Of a DNA stretch of 64,000 bases, positions 25,653-35,567 are shown piece after piece. Below the pieces are notes generated by a model. It was given only the letters and a program-made list of their open reading frames with translations. It ran no database searches and was not told where the DNA came from. The stretch is taken from NCBI GenBank assembly GCA_963763955.1, contig CAVXQP010000010.1, positions 62,001-126,000 of the forward strand. The letters run 5' to 3'. Position 1 is the stretch's first letter; every line of letters starts with the position of its first letter. Origin of the DNA: DASUPK01 sp963763955 (GTDB lineage Bacteria > Actinomycetota > Thermoleophilia > Solirubrobacterales > 70-9). A program made the position numbers and the translations under genes.

Positions 25653-26530
25653 TGGCCGCGACCGTGATCGACGGCAAGGCCGTGGCCGCGTCGGTGCGCG
25701 AGCGGGTGCGCGGCGGGGTCGAGGAGCTCACCGGTCAGCTCGGCCGCCCGCCGGGTCTGGCGACGGTGTTGGTGGGGGACGACCCGGCCTCCGCCATCTA
25801 CGTGCGCCGCAAGCACGAGGCCTCGGGGGAGGTGGGGATTCGATCCTTCGACCACAAGCCCGATGTCGGAATCGCCCAGGAGGATCTGCTGGCGCTGGTA
25901 GGTGATCTCAACGAGGACGACGAGGTCGATGGGATCCTCGTTCAGCTGCCGCTGCCAGAGCACCTGGACGCCGATCCGGTCGTCGCTGCCCTCGATCCCG
26001 CCAAGGACGTCGACGGTCTCACCCCGACCAGTGCGGGTCTGCTCGCCCGCGGAGAGCCCGGGTTGGTGCCCGCCACGCCGCAGGGCGTGATGGAGCTGAT
26101 CCGATCGGCTGGGGTGGACCCGGAGGGCAAGGAGGCGGTGATCGTGGGGCGGTCCAACCTCGTCGGCCGCCCGCTCTTCTCGCTGCTGCTCGGCGAGAAC
26201 GCGACGGTGACCGTCTGCCACAGCCGGACCAGGGATCTCGGCGAGGTCTGCAGGCGTGCCGAGATCCTGGTGGCGGCGGCCGGTCAGCCCAGGCTGGTCA
26301 CGGGGGACATGGTCCGCCCGGGCGCCACCGTGATCGACGTCGGCACCAACCGCACCGACGAGGGACTGATCGGGGACGTGGCCTTCGAGGAGGCCAAGGA
26401 GGTCGCGGGCGCGATCACCCCGGTGCCCGGCGGCGTTGGCCCGATGACGATCGCGATGCTGCTCGTGAACACGCTCAGCGCGGCCCGGCTTCGGGCTTCA
26501 ACGGCCGCCACAAAGACCGCGGCCGAGTAG
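25652..26530 (+). CDS. folD: Bifunctional methylene-THF dehydrogenase / methenyl-THF cyclohydrolase
   Basis: 292 aa. It interconverts 5,10-methylene- and 10-formyl-tetrahydrofolate. Marks: the catalytic lysine region YVRRKHEASGEVGI, VDGILVQLPLPEHLD, the NADP site VIVGRSNLVGRPLFSLL and PVPGGVGPMTIAMLL near the end. The start shares one base with the pcrA stop (TGATG), so it is translationally coupled to it. The folate pool ties to the serC/serA genes further on, but no direct link is shown. Confidence 0.96.
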   Translation: MAATVIDGKAVAASVRERVRGGVEELTGQLGRPPGLATVLVGDDPASAIYVRRKHEASGEVGIRSFDHKPDVGIAQEDLLALVGDLNEDDEVDGILVQLPLPEHLDADPVVAALDPAKDVDGLTPTSAGLLARGEPGLVPATPQGVMELIRSAGVDPEGKEAVIVGRSNLVGRPLFSLLLGENATVTVCHSRTRDLGEVCRRAEILVAAAGQPRLVTGDMVRPGATVIDVGTNRTDEGLIGDVAFEEAKEVAGAITPVPGGVGPMTIAMLLVNTLSAARLRASTAATKTAAE

Positions 26531-26590
26531 ACGGTCACGAGTGGCCGCTGGTGGTTGAATCCTCGCCGTCAAATATCGACGGAGGCTGAT

Positions 26591-26941
26591 TTGGAACTCT
26601 CACGGCTTCGCACAGGGGAGATCGTCGCTGGTATCGGAGGCGTCGCCCTGTTCGTGTTCCTGTTCTTCGACTGGTTCGGGGGAGGCGCCGAGGTGAGCGG
26701 GAACGTGCTGAACGGCACCGCAACGATCTCGCACCCCGGCATCAGCGGCTGGGATGCGCTCACTGACCTGCCCGGGTTCCTGATCATCTTCACCGGGGTC
26801 GTCGGGATCAAGTTCGCCGGCCTGTTCGGGATCTTCCTCGGGCTCGCCGCGGTGGTGGCGATCTGGGTCGGCGCCTGGCTCGCGCTTCAGGAGGACGGCT
26901 GGGAGCCTCTCGTCGACGTTTCCGGCAGCCGCAAGAAGTAG
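26591..26941 (+). CDS. Small four-helix membrane protein, tandem family member 1
   Basis: 116 aa from TTG 26591, chosen because GGAGG stands five bases upstream. N-terminus ELSRLRTGEIVAGIGGVALFVFLFFDWFGG, then a short exposed loop, two further helices, and a last helix ending AWLALQEDGW. It is paralogous in layout to the next three genes: helix 1 ends in an aromatic FFDWF / FLPWF motif and helix 4 ends with an (M/L)QE-like motif. Function unknown; probably an integral membrane protein of the DUF type. Confidence 0.72.
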   Translation: MELSRLRTGEIVAGIGGVALFVFLFFDWFGGGAEVSGNVLNGTATISHPGISGWDALTDLPGFLIIFTGVVGIKFAGLFGIFLGLAAVVAIWVGAWLALQEDGWEPLVDVSGSRKK

Positions 26942-26961
26942 GGTCACGGCGCTCTCGCCAG

Positions 26962-26991
26962 ATGCGAGGGCGCGCGGCAGCGCGACCCGTC
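26962..26991 (+). repeat. Palindromic element, type I
   Basis: It begins ATGCGAGGG; a stem CGCGC/GCGCG with a GGCA loop follows; it ends GACCCGTC. It lies 20 bases after the stop of the first four-helix gene, in the same orientation, and contributes a false upstream ATG to the next gene. Confidence 0.75.
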
Positions 26992-27009
26992 AAGTGGTGG
27001 AGGACGAAC

Positions 27010-27453
27010 ATGACTGGAAGGTTGTCTCAGGGGCAGATCATCGCGGCGCTCGGTGCCGCGGTCCTGCTGGTGGCGATGTTCCTGCCCTGGATCGGGGTGA
27101 GCGGCCCATCGATTCCAGCCGGGATCCCGGTGCCATCGGGCGTCAGCACCAGCACCACCGAGAACATCTGGAAGGGCTCAACGCTCGATATCTACCTGCT
27201 TATCACGGCGGTCGTGGCTCTCCTGCCGGCGCTGCTCGCGCTCACCGATGCCGCAGAGGAGTTCTCCTTCGTCTCGGCAGCGACGTTCCTGCTCGGAGTG
27301 GTCGCGATCATCCTGGTCGCTGCATTCCTGACAGTCGACTTCCCCGATGGGGCGGATCGCAAGTACGGGGCGTTCATCGGGCTGGCGGCCGCGATCGTGG
27401 TCGCGATCGGCGGATTCAGGGCGATGCAGGAAGAGGTCGCCGGAGAGATATAG
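27010..27453 (+). CDS. Small four-helix membrane protein, tandem family member 2
   Basis: 147 aa from ATG 27010, with GGTGGAGG six bases upstream. It reads MTGRLSQGQIIAALGAAVLLVAMFLPWIGVSG, a 30-residue polar loop, then helices around 60-80, 88-108 and 118-138 and ends FRAMQEEVAGEI. RLSQGQ is identical to the next paralogue. The frame is open up to 26962, but that ATG belongs to the palindromic element, so the downstream start is preferred. Function unknown. Confidence 0.78.
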   Translation: MTGRLSQGQIIAALGAAVLLVAMFLPWIGVSGPSIPAGIPVPSGVSTSTTENIWKGSTLDIYLLITAVVALLPALLALTDAAEEFSFVSAATFLLGVVAIILVAAFLTVDFPDGADRKYGAFIGLAAAIVVAIGGFRAMQEEVAGEI

Positions 27454-27499
27454 GCTCGGCCGTGCCAAGACGGCTCTAGCCAACAACAGAGGAGGCCAA

Positions 27500-27937
27500 T
27501 TGGATTCGAACAGGTTGTCTCAGGGCCAACTCGTCGCCGCCGTTGCGGCGATCGCCCTGTTCATCATCAGCTTCCTACCCTGGTTCGGCATTTCGGGAGC
27601 CGTGACCGTCGGCGGGACGACGATCGGGGGATCCACGAACTTCAGCCTCTGGGAGGCTGAGAACCCACTCGACATCTACCTGCTGATCGTGATCCTGGTT
27701 GCGCTGGTGCCGGCGCTGATGGCGCTGCTGGGCGACGGGGCGACCGCGCCGATGGCGCCATTTGCCACGACGCTCCTGGCGGGCGTAGGCACGTTGCTGA
27801 TCCTGTACCAGGTGTTCGACACGCCCGGTGACGCCGATCGGAAGATCGGGCTGTTCCTCGGACTGCTCGCCTGCGCCGGCATCGCGGTGGGCGGATACCT
27901 GTCGATGCAGGAGGACGCCGGAGGCGAGCGCTACTGA
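27500..27937 (+). CDS. Small four-helix membrane protein, tandem family member 3
   Basis: 145 aa from TTG 27500 with AGAGGAGG upstream at good spacing. It reads DSNRLSQGQLVAAVAAIALFIISFLPWFGISG, then a polar Gly/Thr loop, three helices and the end GGYLSMQEDAGGERY. It is the closest paralogue of member 2 (RLSQGQ, FLPW, DIYLLI, DADRKIGLFLGL versus GADRKYGAFIGL). Function unknown. Confidence 0.78.
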   Translation: MDSNRLSQGQLVAAVAAIALFIISFLPWFGISGAVTVGGTTIGGSTNFSLWEAENPLDIYLLIVILVALVPALMALLGDGATAPMAPFATTLLAGVGTLLILYQVFDTPGDADRKIGLFLGLLACAGIAVGGYLSMQEDAGGERY

Positions 27938-27945
27938 ACCGTGGA

Positions 27946-28344
27946 TTGAGGCTGGGCGAGCTGGTCGGGGCCGTCGGAGGCGTCGGCCTGCTCGTCTCCA
28001 GCTTCCTCCCTTGGTACTCGTTCGGGGAACTGGACCTCACGGCCTGGCAGGCGTTCAGCATCACGGACATCTTTCTGGCCGTGACCGCCGTTGTCGGAAT
28101 GTCGGTGGCGATCTGCGTGCTTGCCCACATCTCAGTGAGCTACCCCGTCGCTGGCTCTGCGGTGGCGACGCTGTTCGGGGCGATCGCTGTGGTCCTGATC
28201 GTCTACCGGCTGATCAATCCGCCCGGAGACCACCTTGGCCGCGAAATCGGCGCTTGGCTGGGGCTGATCGCGGCCGCGGCGATCACCTGCGGCGGCTATT
28301 TGGGCATGCAGCCCATGAAGGCTCCGCGGACGGTCTCCACCTGA
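27946..28344 (+). CDS. Small four-helix membrane protein, tandem family member 4
   Basis: 132 aa, probably from TTG 27946, eight bases after member 3 and possibly coupled to it. It reads RLGELVGAVGGVGLLVSSFLPWYSFG, a short loop, three helices and GGYLGMQPMKAPR. It keeps the FLPW and GGYL-MQ marks of the family. The start has no good Shine-Dalgarno. The stop TGA overlaps the AAACGGGT of a partial palindromic element. Confidence 0.7.
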   Translation: MRLGELVGAVGGVGLLVSSFLPWYSFGELDLTAWQAFSITDIFLAVTAVVGMSVAICVLAHISVSYPVAGSAVATLFGAIAVVLIVYRLINPPGDHLGREIGAWLGLIAAAAITCGGYLGMQPMKAPRTVST

Positions 28345-28394
28345 AACGGGTCGCTCCTCCTTAAACGGGTTGCGCCTTGCGGCGCACCCTCGCA
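28345..28394 (-). repeat. Palindromic element type I joined to a type II right half
   Basis: Read on the minus strand, a full type I copy (28394-28363) starts with TGCGAGGG, has stem TGCGCC/GGCGCA with GCAA tetraloop and ends CAACCCGTTT. It is followed directly by AGGAGGAGCGACCCGTTT (28361-28344), which matches the right half of the type II copies. The type I copy begins on the base after the GMC oxidoreductase stop codon. Confidence 0.8.
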
Positions 28395-30230
28395 CTACGC
28401 CCTCGCGTTAAGCGAATCCGCCACGTCGCCGGCCACGTGGGTGGCGCAGGCGATGATGGTCATCATCGGGTTGACGCCGACCGAGGTGGGCAGCAGGCTC
28501 GCATCGGCGACGTGGAGGCCCGCGACGCCGCGCACCGCCCCGCGGACATCGCAGACGTCGGCGTCGGCGTCGGCTCCCATTCGCGCGCTGCTCATCGGGT
28601 GGAAGGCCTCGAGCCGCAGATCGGCGGGCTTCAGGCCCATCGACTCGAACTGCTCGAGCCGCCCGCGGGGGATCACCGAGACCGGGCCGACGTTCGGATA
28701 GACCTCGGTCGCCCCTGCTGCGAAGTGGATCTCCGCCGCCCGAGCGATGCCGAACTGGATTTGGCGCGCCTCATCCTCCAGCAACCGGTAGGAGAGCCGC
28801 AGTGACCCGTTCGAGGTGAGGCCGACCCGGCCCTCCGAGCGGTCGTGGAGATGGACGCCGATCGAGGCGATGTGGCCGAAGTGGGCGACCCGGTCCGAGA
28901 AGGCGGCGCCCACGCCTGGCAGCCACTGCGCCCCGAAGGAGAGCGGGGTGAAGGTGGCCTCGAGCAGGATGCCCTCCGGCTGCCACTGATCGACGTAGTA
29001 GCTCTGCATGACGCCGTCCCACCCGCGGACCTGCTCCTCGTAGCGGGCGCCGATCCAGGCAGCGGGGTGGATGTGGAGGTGACGGCCGAGGGCGGGATGG
29101 CGGATGCCCGAGCGCAGAAGCAGCTCGGGCGTCCCGAACGCGCCTCCGGCGCTGATCACTGTTTTCGCGCGCACCTCCCAATCGCGGCCGGCCGGAGGCC
29201 GGCCGTTGCGCGCCAGCTCCTGGGCGCCCGTGATGGGCAGGCCGGCGCGGCAGGCGAGACCCGTCGCCCGTCCGTTCTCCATCAGGACACGTTGCACCTG
29301 GACGCCGGCCCGCACGCGAGCACCGGCGGCGACGGCGCGGGGAAGATAGGAGACATGGGCCGCCCGCTTCGCGTCAAGCCGGCAACCGAGGGGGCAGGAG
29401 CTGCACTGCACGCATCGTCCGGCGTTGCGGCTGATCGGCCCACCGCTGGCGCCGAGCGCCTCCGCGCCCTCCGCGCAGAGCTGGCCGTTTCGCCCGAGCG
29501 TCTCGAGGTCAAGCGGAGTCACGGCGAGCGTCTCCTCCGCAGCTGCGTAGAGCGGGTCGAGATCGGCCGCCCACTCGACGCCCTCCCGCTCACGCCACTC
29601 CTCGAGCACCTCGGCGGGGGCGCGGAAGCAGGTGCCGGAGTTGATCACCGTGGTGCCGCCGACCGTGCGACCGACGGGAACGGGGATCGCGGGCTTTCCC
29701 GACGCGATCGTCATGCCACCGTCGCGGTAGAGCAGGGGGAGCCCGTCGAGCGGATCGGTGGGATAGCCGGTGTGGTCCACGTACGGACCCGACTCGAGCA
29801 CCAGCACATCGAGGCCGGCCTCCGCCAGGACCGCAGCAGCCGCCGCGCCACCCGCCCCGGAGCCGACGATCGCGACGTCACAATCCTCGCCCTCACCGGG
29901 CGGCTCCAGATCGCCCAGTCCCGTGGAGGCCGGAGGGCCGCCGTCTGCGACCGCACAGCGCGACTCGAAGCCGACTGCTCTCCGCACCCGGTCATCACGG
30001 GCCCAGCCGACCATCGCGAGCAGCTTCGCGAACAGCAGCAGGTCGCGGTAGATCGAGAAGCGCGAGCCCTCCATCTTCGCCATGTAGTCCGCGCGCGCCT
30101 GGACGCTCATGCGACTGAAGCGCCAGGGGAACGGCAGCCACTCGAAGGCGCGCAGCGCGAGGCGCACCACCTGCACGGTCCTGGCGGGCAACTTGGAGAG
30201 GAAGCGGGCGAGGGGCTCCGCGACCGGCAC
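28395..30230 (-). CDS. GMC-family oxidoreductase (alcohol/sterol oxidase-like)
   Basis: 611 aa from GTG 30230. FAD-binding GSGAGGAAAAAVLAEAGLDVLVLESG starts near residue 122. The GMC substrate loop region and a cysteine cluster (RCVQCSSCPLGCRLDAKRA) follow, and the C-terminal GMC motif is AFHPMSSARMG plus ADASLLPTSVGVNPMMTI. It is an FAD flavoenzyme oxidising an alcohol; the substrate is unknown. Family-like residues (LGAAELRTLRAIAEAIAPGEDG) continue upstream of the GTG in the same frame to the TGA that ends the neighbouring gene, with no normal start codon, so the true start may be non-canonical or lost. A type I element follows the stop. Confidence 0.9.
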   Translation of the reverse strand: MPVAEPLARFLSKLPARTVQVVRLALRAFEWLPFPWRFSRMSVQARADYMAKMEGSRFSIYRDLLLFAKLLAMVGWARDDRVRRAVGFESRCAVADGGPPASTGLGDLEPPGEGEDCDVAIVGSGAGGAAAAAVLAEAGLDVLVLESGPYVDHTGYPTDPLDGLPLLYRDGGMTIASGKPAIPVPVGRTVGGTTVINSGTCFRAPAEVLEEWREREGVEWAADLDPLYAAAEETLAVTPLDLETLGRNGQLCAEGAEALGASGGPISRNAGRCVQCSSCPLGCRLDAKRAAHVSYLPRAVAAGARVRAGVQVQRVLMENGRATGLACRAGLPITGAQELARNGRPPAGRDWEVRAKTVISAGGAFGTPELLLRSGIRHPALGRHLHIHPAAWIGARYEEQVRGWDGVMQSYYVDQWQPEGILLEATFTPLSFGAQWLPGVGAAFSDRVAHFGHIASIGVHLHDRSEGRVGLTSNGSLRLSYRLLEDEARQIQFGIARAAEIHFAAGATEVYPNVGPVSVIPRGRLEQFESMGLKPADLRLEAFHPMSSARMGADADADVCDVRGAVRGVAGLHVADASLLPTSVGVNPMMTIIACATHVAGDVADSLNARA

Positions 30231-30332
30231 CTCGGTCTCGGCCGCGGGCAGCCCGTCCTCACCAGGGGCGATGGCCTCGGCGATCGCTCGCAGAGTCCTC
30301 AGCTCGGCGGCACCGAGCCCCGGCGGGCGCCT

Positions 30333-30773
30333 TCAGGGGGGAGCGGCGGGGGAGCCGACTCGGCCGGCGAGCGACCAGAGCAGCAGCGACACGAAGACCA
30401 GCGACCCGTCGACGATCCCGTTGAGCAGATAGGCGAAGACGTCGTCCTCGGCGAAGAAGATCAACGAGGTGATGGAGGAGGCGGCCTTGCCCGCGGCCAG
30501 CGCCAGCAGCATCGGGCGGTAGCGGACGACGTCGCTTTGCGCGATCAGCGCGATCGCCGTGATCACCACCATGTAGGCGAAACCCAGCGAGAGCCAAAGC
30601 CGTTCCTCCGTCTTCGGCGCAGACGTGTGGAAGCCGAAGTGGTGCCCGAGCTCGGTGAGGCGCGCGAGAGTCCCGTCGGGCCAGGCGATGAAGAAGAAGC
30701 CGGTGATGGCGAAGCCGACCGCCAGCAGACGCAGGTTGAGGACGACGAAGCGCTCGGCTTTCTCCCCGGTCAT
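30333..30773 (-). CDS. Four-helix membrane protein of unknown function
   Basis: 146 aa. Hydrophobic segments lie near residues 12-32, 58-80, 85-105 and 115-140. A conserved-looking loop (AWPDGTLARLTELGHHFGF) sits between helices 1 and 2. No named family was recognised; general layout is like DUF4345-type small membrane proteins. It is upstream of the GMC oxidoreductase on the same strand with its stop codon in the same frame, so the two may be cotranscribed. Confidence 0.7.
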   Translation of the reverse strand: MTGEKAERFVVLNLRLLAVGFAITGFFFIAWPDGTLARLTELGHHFGFHTSAPKTEERLWLSLGFAYMVVITAIALIAQSDVVRYRPMLLALAAGKAASSITSLIFFAEDDVFAYLLNGIVDGSLVFVSLLLWSLAGRVGSPAAPP

Positions 30774-30902
30774 GGCGGGGCGATCCTATTCAGACGGCTA
30801 GGCGCGCGGGTCCTGTCGCCGAATCCCACCGCGGATCGAGACATCTCACCGCGTCTGGGATTCGGCGCCACCCGCGCGACAGCGCCTCCTATGATCCGCC
30901 GC

Positions 30903-31187
30903 ATGATCGAGAGGGAGCAGGTCGAGCATGTCGCGAAGCTCGCCAGGCTGAAGCTGACCGATGAGGAGATCGAGCGGATGGCAAGCGAGCTCTCCGGGAT
31001 CCTCGAGCACGTCGAGAAGATCTCAGAGCTTGACCTCGAGGGCGTCGAGCCGACCTCGCACGTGATCCAGCTCGAGAACGTGCTGCGGCCCGACAGGTCT
31101 CGTCCGAGCTGGTCGCGCGACGAGGTGCTCGAGCGCGCGCCGGATCCGGCCGGCGGCTCCTTCCGCGTCCCCTCTCCGCAGGCGTAG
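30903..31187 (+). CDS. gatC: Asp/Glu-tRNA amidotransferase subunit C
   Basis: 94 aa from ATG 30903 (MIEREQVEHVAKLARLKLTDEEIERM), the usual GatC N-terminus; ATG 30891 is an alternative. GatC is the small linker that holds GatA to GatB in the complex that converts Glu-tRNA-Gln (or Asp-tRNA-Asn) to the amidated form. ILEHVEKISELDLEGVEPTSH and the C-terminal LRPD/AP segment match. gatA starts on the base after the stop. Confidence 0.93.
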   Translation: MIEREQVEHVAKLARLKLTDEEIERMASELSGILEHVEKISELDLEGVEPTSHVIQLENVLRPDRSRPSWSRDEVLERAPDPAGGSFRVPSPQA

Positions 31188-32665
31188 ATGGCCGACCTGA
31201 TCGATCTGACGGTCGCGGAGGCGGCCGCTCGAATCCACTCCGGGGACGTCTCGCGGGATGAGTACTTCGATGCCTACCGCGAGGCGGCCGCCGGCGACTC
31301 GCTGAACGCCTTCCTCTGGACCGCCGAGGGCGCCGCGCAGGCCGACCTGGAGGGGACCCGGACGGGCCGGGAACAGAGGCACGGCGAGCGCCCGCTCGAA
31401 GGCATCCCGGTGGCCGTCAAGGACATCTTCTGCACCGAGGGCATCCCGACGACAGCGGGATCGAGGATCCTCGAGGGCTACCGCCCGCCGTACACCGCGA
31501 CCGCCGTCCGCAAGCTCCACGAGGCGGGAGCGCGAGTCCTCGGCAAGGCCAACATGGACGAGTTCGCGATGGGCTCCTCCAACGAGAACTCCGGCTACGG
31601 CCCGGTCCTCAACCCATGGGACTCGGGCCGCGTCCCGGGCGGCTCCTCGGGCGGCAGCGCGGCGGCCGTCGCCGGCCGGCTCGCGCCCTGCGCGATCGGG
31701 ACCGACACCGGCGGCTCGATCCGCCAGCCGGCAGCCCTCTGCGGGATCGTCGGAATGAAGCCCACCTACGGCGCGGTCTCGCGCTACGGCATGATCGCCT
31801 TCGCCTCCTCGCTCGACCAGTGTGGTCCGCTGACCAGGAACGTGACCGACGCCGCGCTGATCCTCCAGGCCGTCGAGGGCCGGGACGGCTGCGATTCCAC
31901 CTCCCTCGGCATCGAGGGTGGCATCTCCCTGCCCAGCCGGGAGGACCTCACGGGCCTCAGCTTCGGTGTGCCGAAGGAGCTCGCCTCGGAGGCGGAGGGG
32001 ATCGAGTCGGGCGTCCGCGAGGTCTTCGAGCGCACGGTCGAATTGATCGAGGAGCTCGGTGGCGAGGTCTCCGAGACCGAGCTCCCGCACGCGCCACATG
32101 GGATCTCGGCGTACTACGTGCTCGCCCCAGCGGAGGCCTCCGCGAACCTGGCCCGCTTCGACGGGGTCCGCTACGGGCTCCGCGTCGACGCCGGCGACCT
32201 GACCGAAATGTATGAGGAGACGCGGGCCCAGGGCTTCGGCGCCGAGGTCAAGCGACGCATCATGCTGGGCACCTACGCGCTGTCCTCCGGTTACTACGAG
32301 GCCTACTACGGGCGCGCGCAGCGGGTGCGGACCAAGATCGCCGAGGACTTCTCCAACGCCTTCGAGCGCTTCGACTTCGTGGTCACGCCCACCTCTCCCA
32401 CGGTCGCGTTCAAGCTCGGCGCAAAGACCGACGACCCGCTGGCGATGTACATGAACGACTACTGCACGGTCCCCATGCCGCTGGCGGGGATCCCGGCGAT
32501 CTCCATACCCGCCGGGGTCGCACAGCCCGATGGCGGCGGTCCCGAGCTCCCGGTCGGTTTTCAGATCGCTGGTCCCGCCTTCAGCGACTCGGGGATACTC
32601 GACGCCGCCCTGGCGCTCGAGGGCGCGATCGGCTTCCGCCGTGACGGCGACGGAGGAGCGGCTTG

Positions 32666-32666
<1 letters not shown>
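31188..32666 (+). CDS. gatA: Asp/Glu-tRNA amidotransferase subunit A
   Basis: 492 aa. Amidase-signature enzyme that releases ammonia from glutamine. The Ser-cisSer-Lys triad is visible: PVAVKDIF (Lys), GGSSGGSAAAVAG (nucleophile Ser) and DTGGSIRQPA. Length is normal. It begins directly after gatC and ends one base into gatB. With gltX in the same window, the organism probably makes Gln-tRNA indirectly. Confidence 0.96.
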
Positions 32667-34105
<1,439 letters not shown>

Positions 34106-34123
34106 CGGGCATACCCTCTGGGC

Positions 34124-34420
34124 ATGGCCGGCGCTCCCTATGTGCTCATCGCTCTGCTCTTCGGCGTCGCCACGGGCTTCGTCGGGCGAGGCAAGGGCAG
34201 CTCGTTCTTCATCTGGTTCCTGATCGGGACCGTGTTGCCCTTCTTCGGCCTGATCGCGGCGATCCTCTACCGCTCGGAGCACGAGGAGCCGGAGCGGCGC
34301 TGCCCGACCTGCAACAGGATCCTGAAGCTGCACGTTCAGGTCTGCCCGCGCTGCGGGACGGATCTCTACCTGCCGGACCCCTCAGAGGTCAGGCCGGGTC
34401 CGGCGCACCGCTCTACCTGA
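34124..34420 (+). CDS. Small membrane protein with zinc-ribbon tail
   Basis: 98 aa. Two hydrophobic segments (PYVLIALLFGVATGFVGRG and FFIWFLIGTVLPFFGLIAAILY) are followed by CPTCNRILKLHVQVCPRCG, a two-CxxC zinc ribbon facing the cytoplasm. Proteins of this layout are widespread and uncharacterised. It starts 18 bases after gatB on the same strand and overlaps the 3' end of the glycosyltransferase on the other strand by 8 bases. Confidence 0.82.
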   Translation: MAGAPYVLIALLFGVATGFVGRGKGSSFFIWFLIGTVLPFFGLIAAILYRSEHEEPERRCPTCNRILKLHVQVCPRCGTDLYLPDPSEVRPGPAHRST

Positions 34421-35486
34421 GCCAGGTGCGGACGATCGCGTTGGCGAAGCCGAGGCCGTACCGGGTCACCGCCGGCTTCTTCGAGTGGCCGTGCGTTCGC
34501 TTGGCCACCGTCACCGGAACTTCCATCGCCGGGACACCGCGCTTGATCGCCTCGATCAGGAACTCCGAGGTGTGAAATTGCTCTTGGCGCAGGACGAGCT
34601 GGGGGAGGACGGTGGTGCGGACCGCCCGGTAACCATTCGAGCAGTCCGAGACCTTGGTGCGGGTGATGAAGGAGACGAGCTTGTTGAAGAACACGATCCC
34701 GAACTCCCGCGAGCGAGTGTTCGGGTCCGCCTCCCCGAGAACGCGCGAGCCGTGGGCGACGTCGACCTCGTCGTCGAGCACCGGCTTCACCAGCCGCTCC
34801 ATCTCGCTGGGGAGATGCTGGCCGTCGGCGTCCAGCGTGACCACGACCAGCGCGCCCGACTCGGCCATCAGCCGGTAGCCCGTCCGCAAAGCGGCCCCGC
34901 CTCCCCGATTGATCACGTGTCGCGCGACCACGGCACCGGCCTTCGCCGCCTCCTCGCTGGTGTCGTCGCCCGAGCCGTCGTCGACCACCAGGATCGCGGT
35001 CGGCTCCCCGCAGACCTCGGGTGGGATCTCGCGGATCACGTCGCCAACGCTGTCGGCCTCGTTGTAGGCCGGAATCACCACCGCGATCTTGCCGCGGAAG
35101 CGCTCCGGCAGGCGCGCCTCGCGGAACTCCTCCCAGGCAAGTCCCTCGAGCATGGCTGAAAGCTGCTGGTTCATCTTTGCGCTCTCGGTCAGCGCGCGGA
35201 GCACGAGCAAGAACAAGATCGCGATGGCGAAGACCGCCACGCCGAGGATCCGGCCGCCGTTGCCCTTCTGGAAGGCGAAGGCCGAGAGCAGCTTGTCGAG
35301 CAGCTCGGTGCCGGAGACGATCGCCAGGGCGAGACCGCCGAAGATCGCCAGCAGCACGGCGCCGTTCGATAGCGAATGACGGCGCCAGATCGCGAACGCG
35401 ATCAGCAGGACGGCGAAGACGAGTCCCACCGTGCGCAGCGCGGTGAGCTCCTGCGGGAAGAACGAGGCGAGCACGAGGATGGTCAA
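34413..35486 (-). CDS. GT2-family glycosyltransferase (dolichyl-phosphate-sugar synthase-like)
   Basis: About 357 aa from TTG 35486. Hydrophobic N-terminal segments (ALTILVLASFF; VGLVFAVLLIAFAIW; GAVLLAIFGGLALAIV; ILGVAVFAIAILFLLVL) precede a GT2 domain: VVIPAYNEADSVGDVI, LVVDDGSGDDTSEEA, VVVTLDADGQHLPSEM (metal-binding DAD) and YRAVRTTVLPQL. It resembles DPM1-like enzymes that move a sugar to a polyprenyl phosphate. The frame is open to 35693, but a start there would overlap sqdB, so an internal start is chosen with low certainty. It is divergent from sqdB. Confidence 0.82.
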   Translation of the reverse strand: MTILVLASFFPQELTALRTVGLVFAVLLIAFAIWRRHSLSNGAVLLAIFGGLALAIVSGTELLDKLLSAFAFQKGNGGRILGVAVFAIAILFLLVLRALTESAKMNQQLSAMLEGLAWEEFREARLPERFRGKIAVVIPAYNEADSVGDVIREIPPEVCGEPTAILVVDDGSGDDTSEEAAKAGAVVARHVINRGGGAALRTGYRLMAESGALVVVTLDADGQHLPSEMERLVKPVLDDEVDVAHGSRVLGEADPNTRSREFGIVFFNKLVSFITRTKVSDCSNGYRAVRTTVLPQLVLRQEQFHTSEFLIEAIKRGVPAMEVPVTVAKRTHGHSKKPAVTRYGLGFANAIVRTWLR

Positions 35487-35567
35487 AGCGGCGCCAGAAT
35501 AGGCCCAGCGCGAGGTCGGCCGCGGGCACGACGATGCGCGGCCGTGGGCGCTACGCTGCCGCCTCTC

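Noticed and set aside
28845..30890. A long plus-strand frame leading into gatC
   Set aside because: Opposite to the GMC oxidoreductase and composed of low-complexity Arg/Ala/Gly; only the last ~95 codons are gatC.
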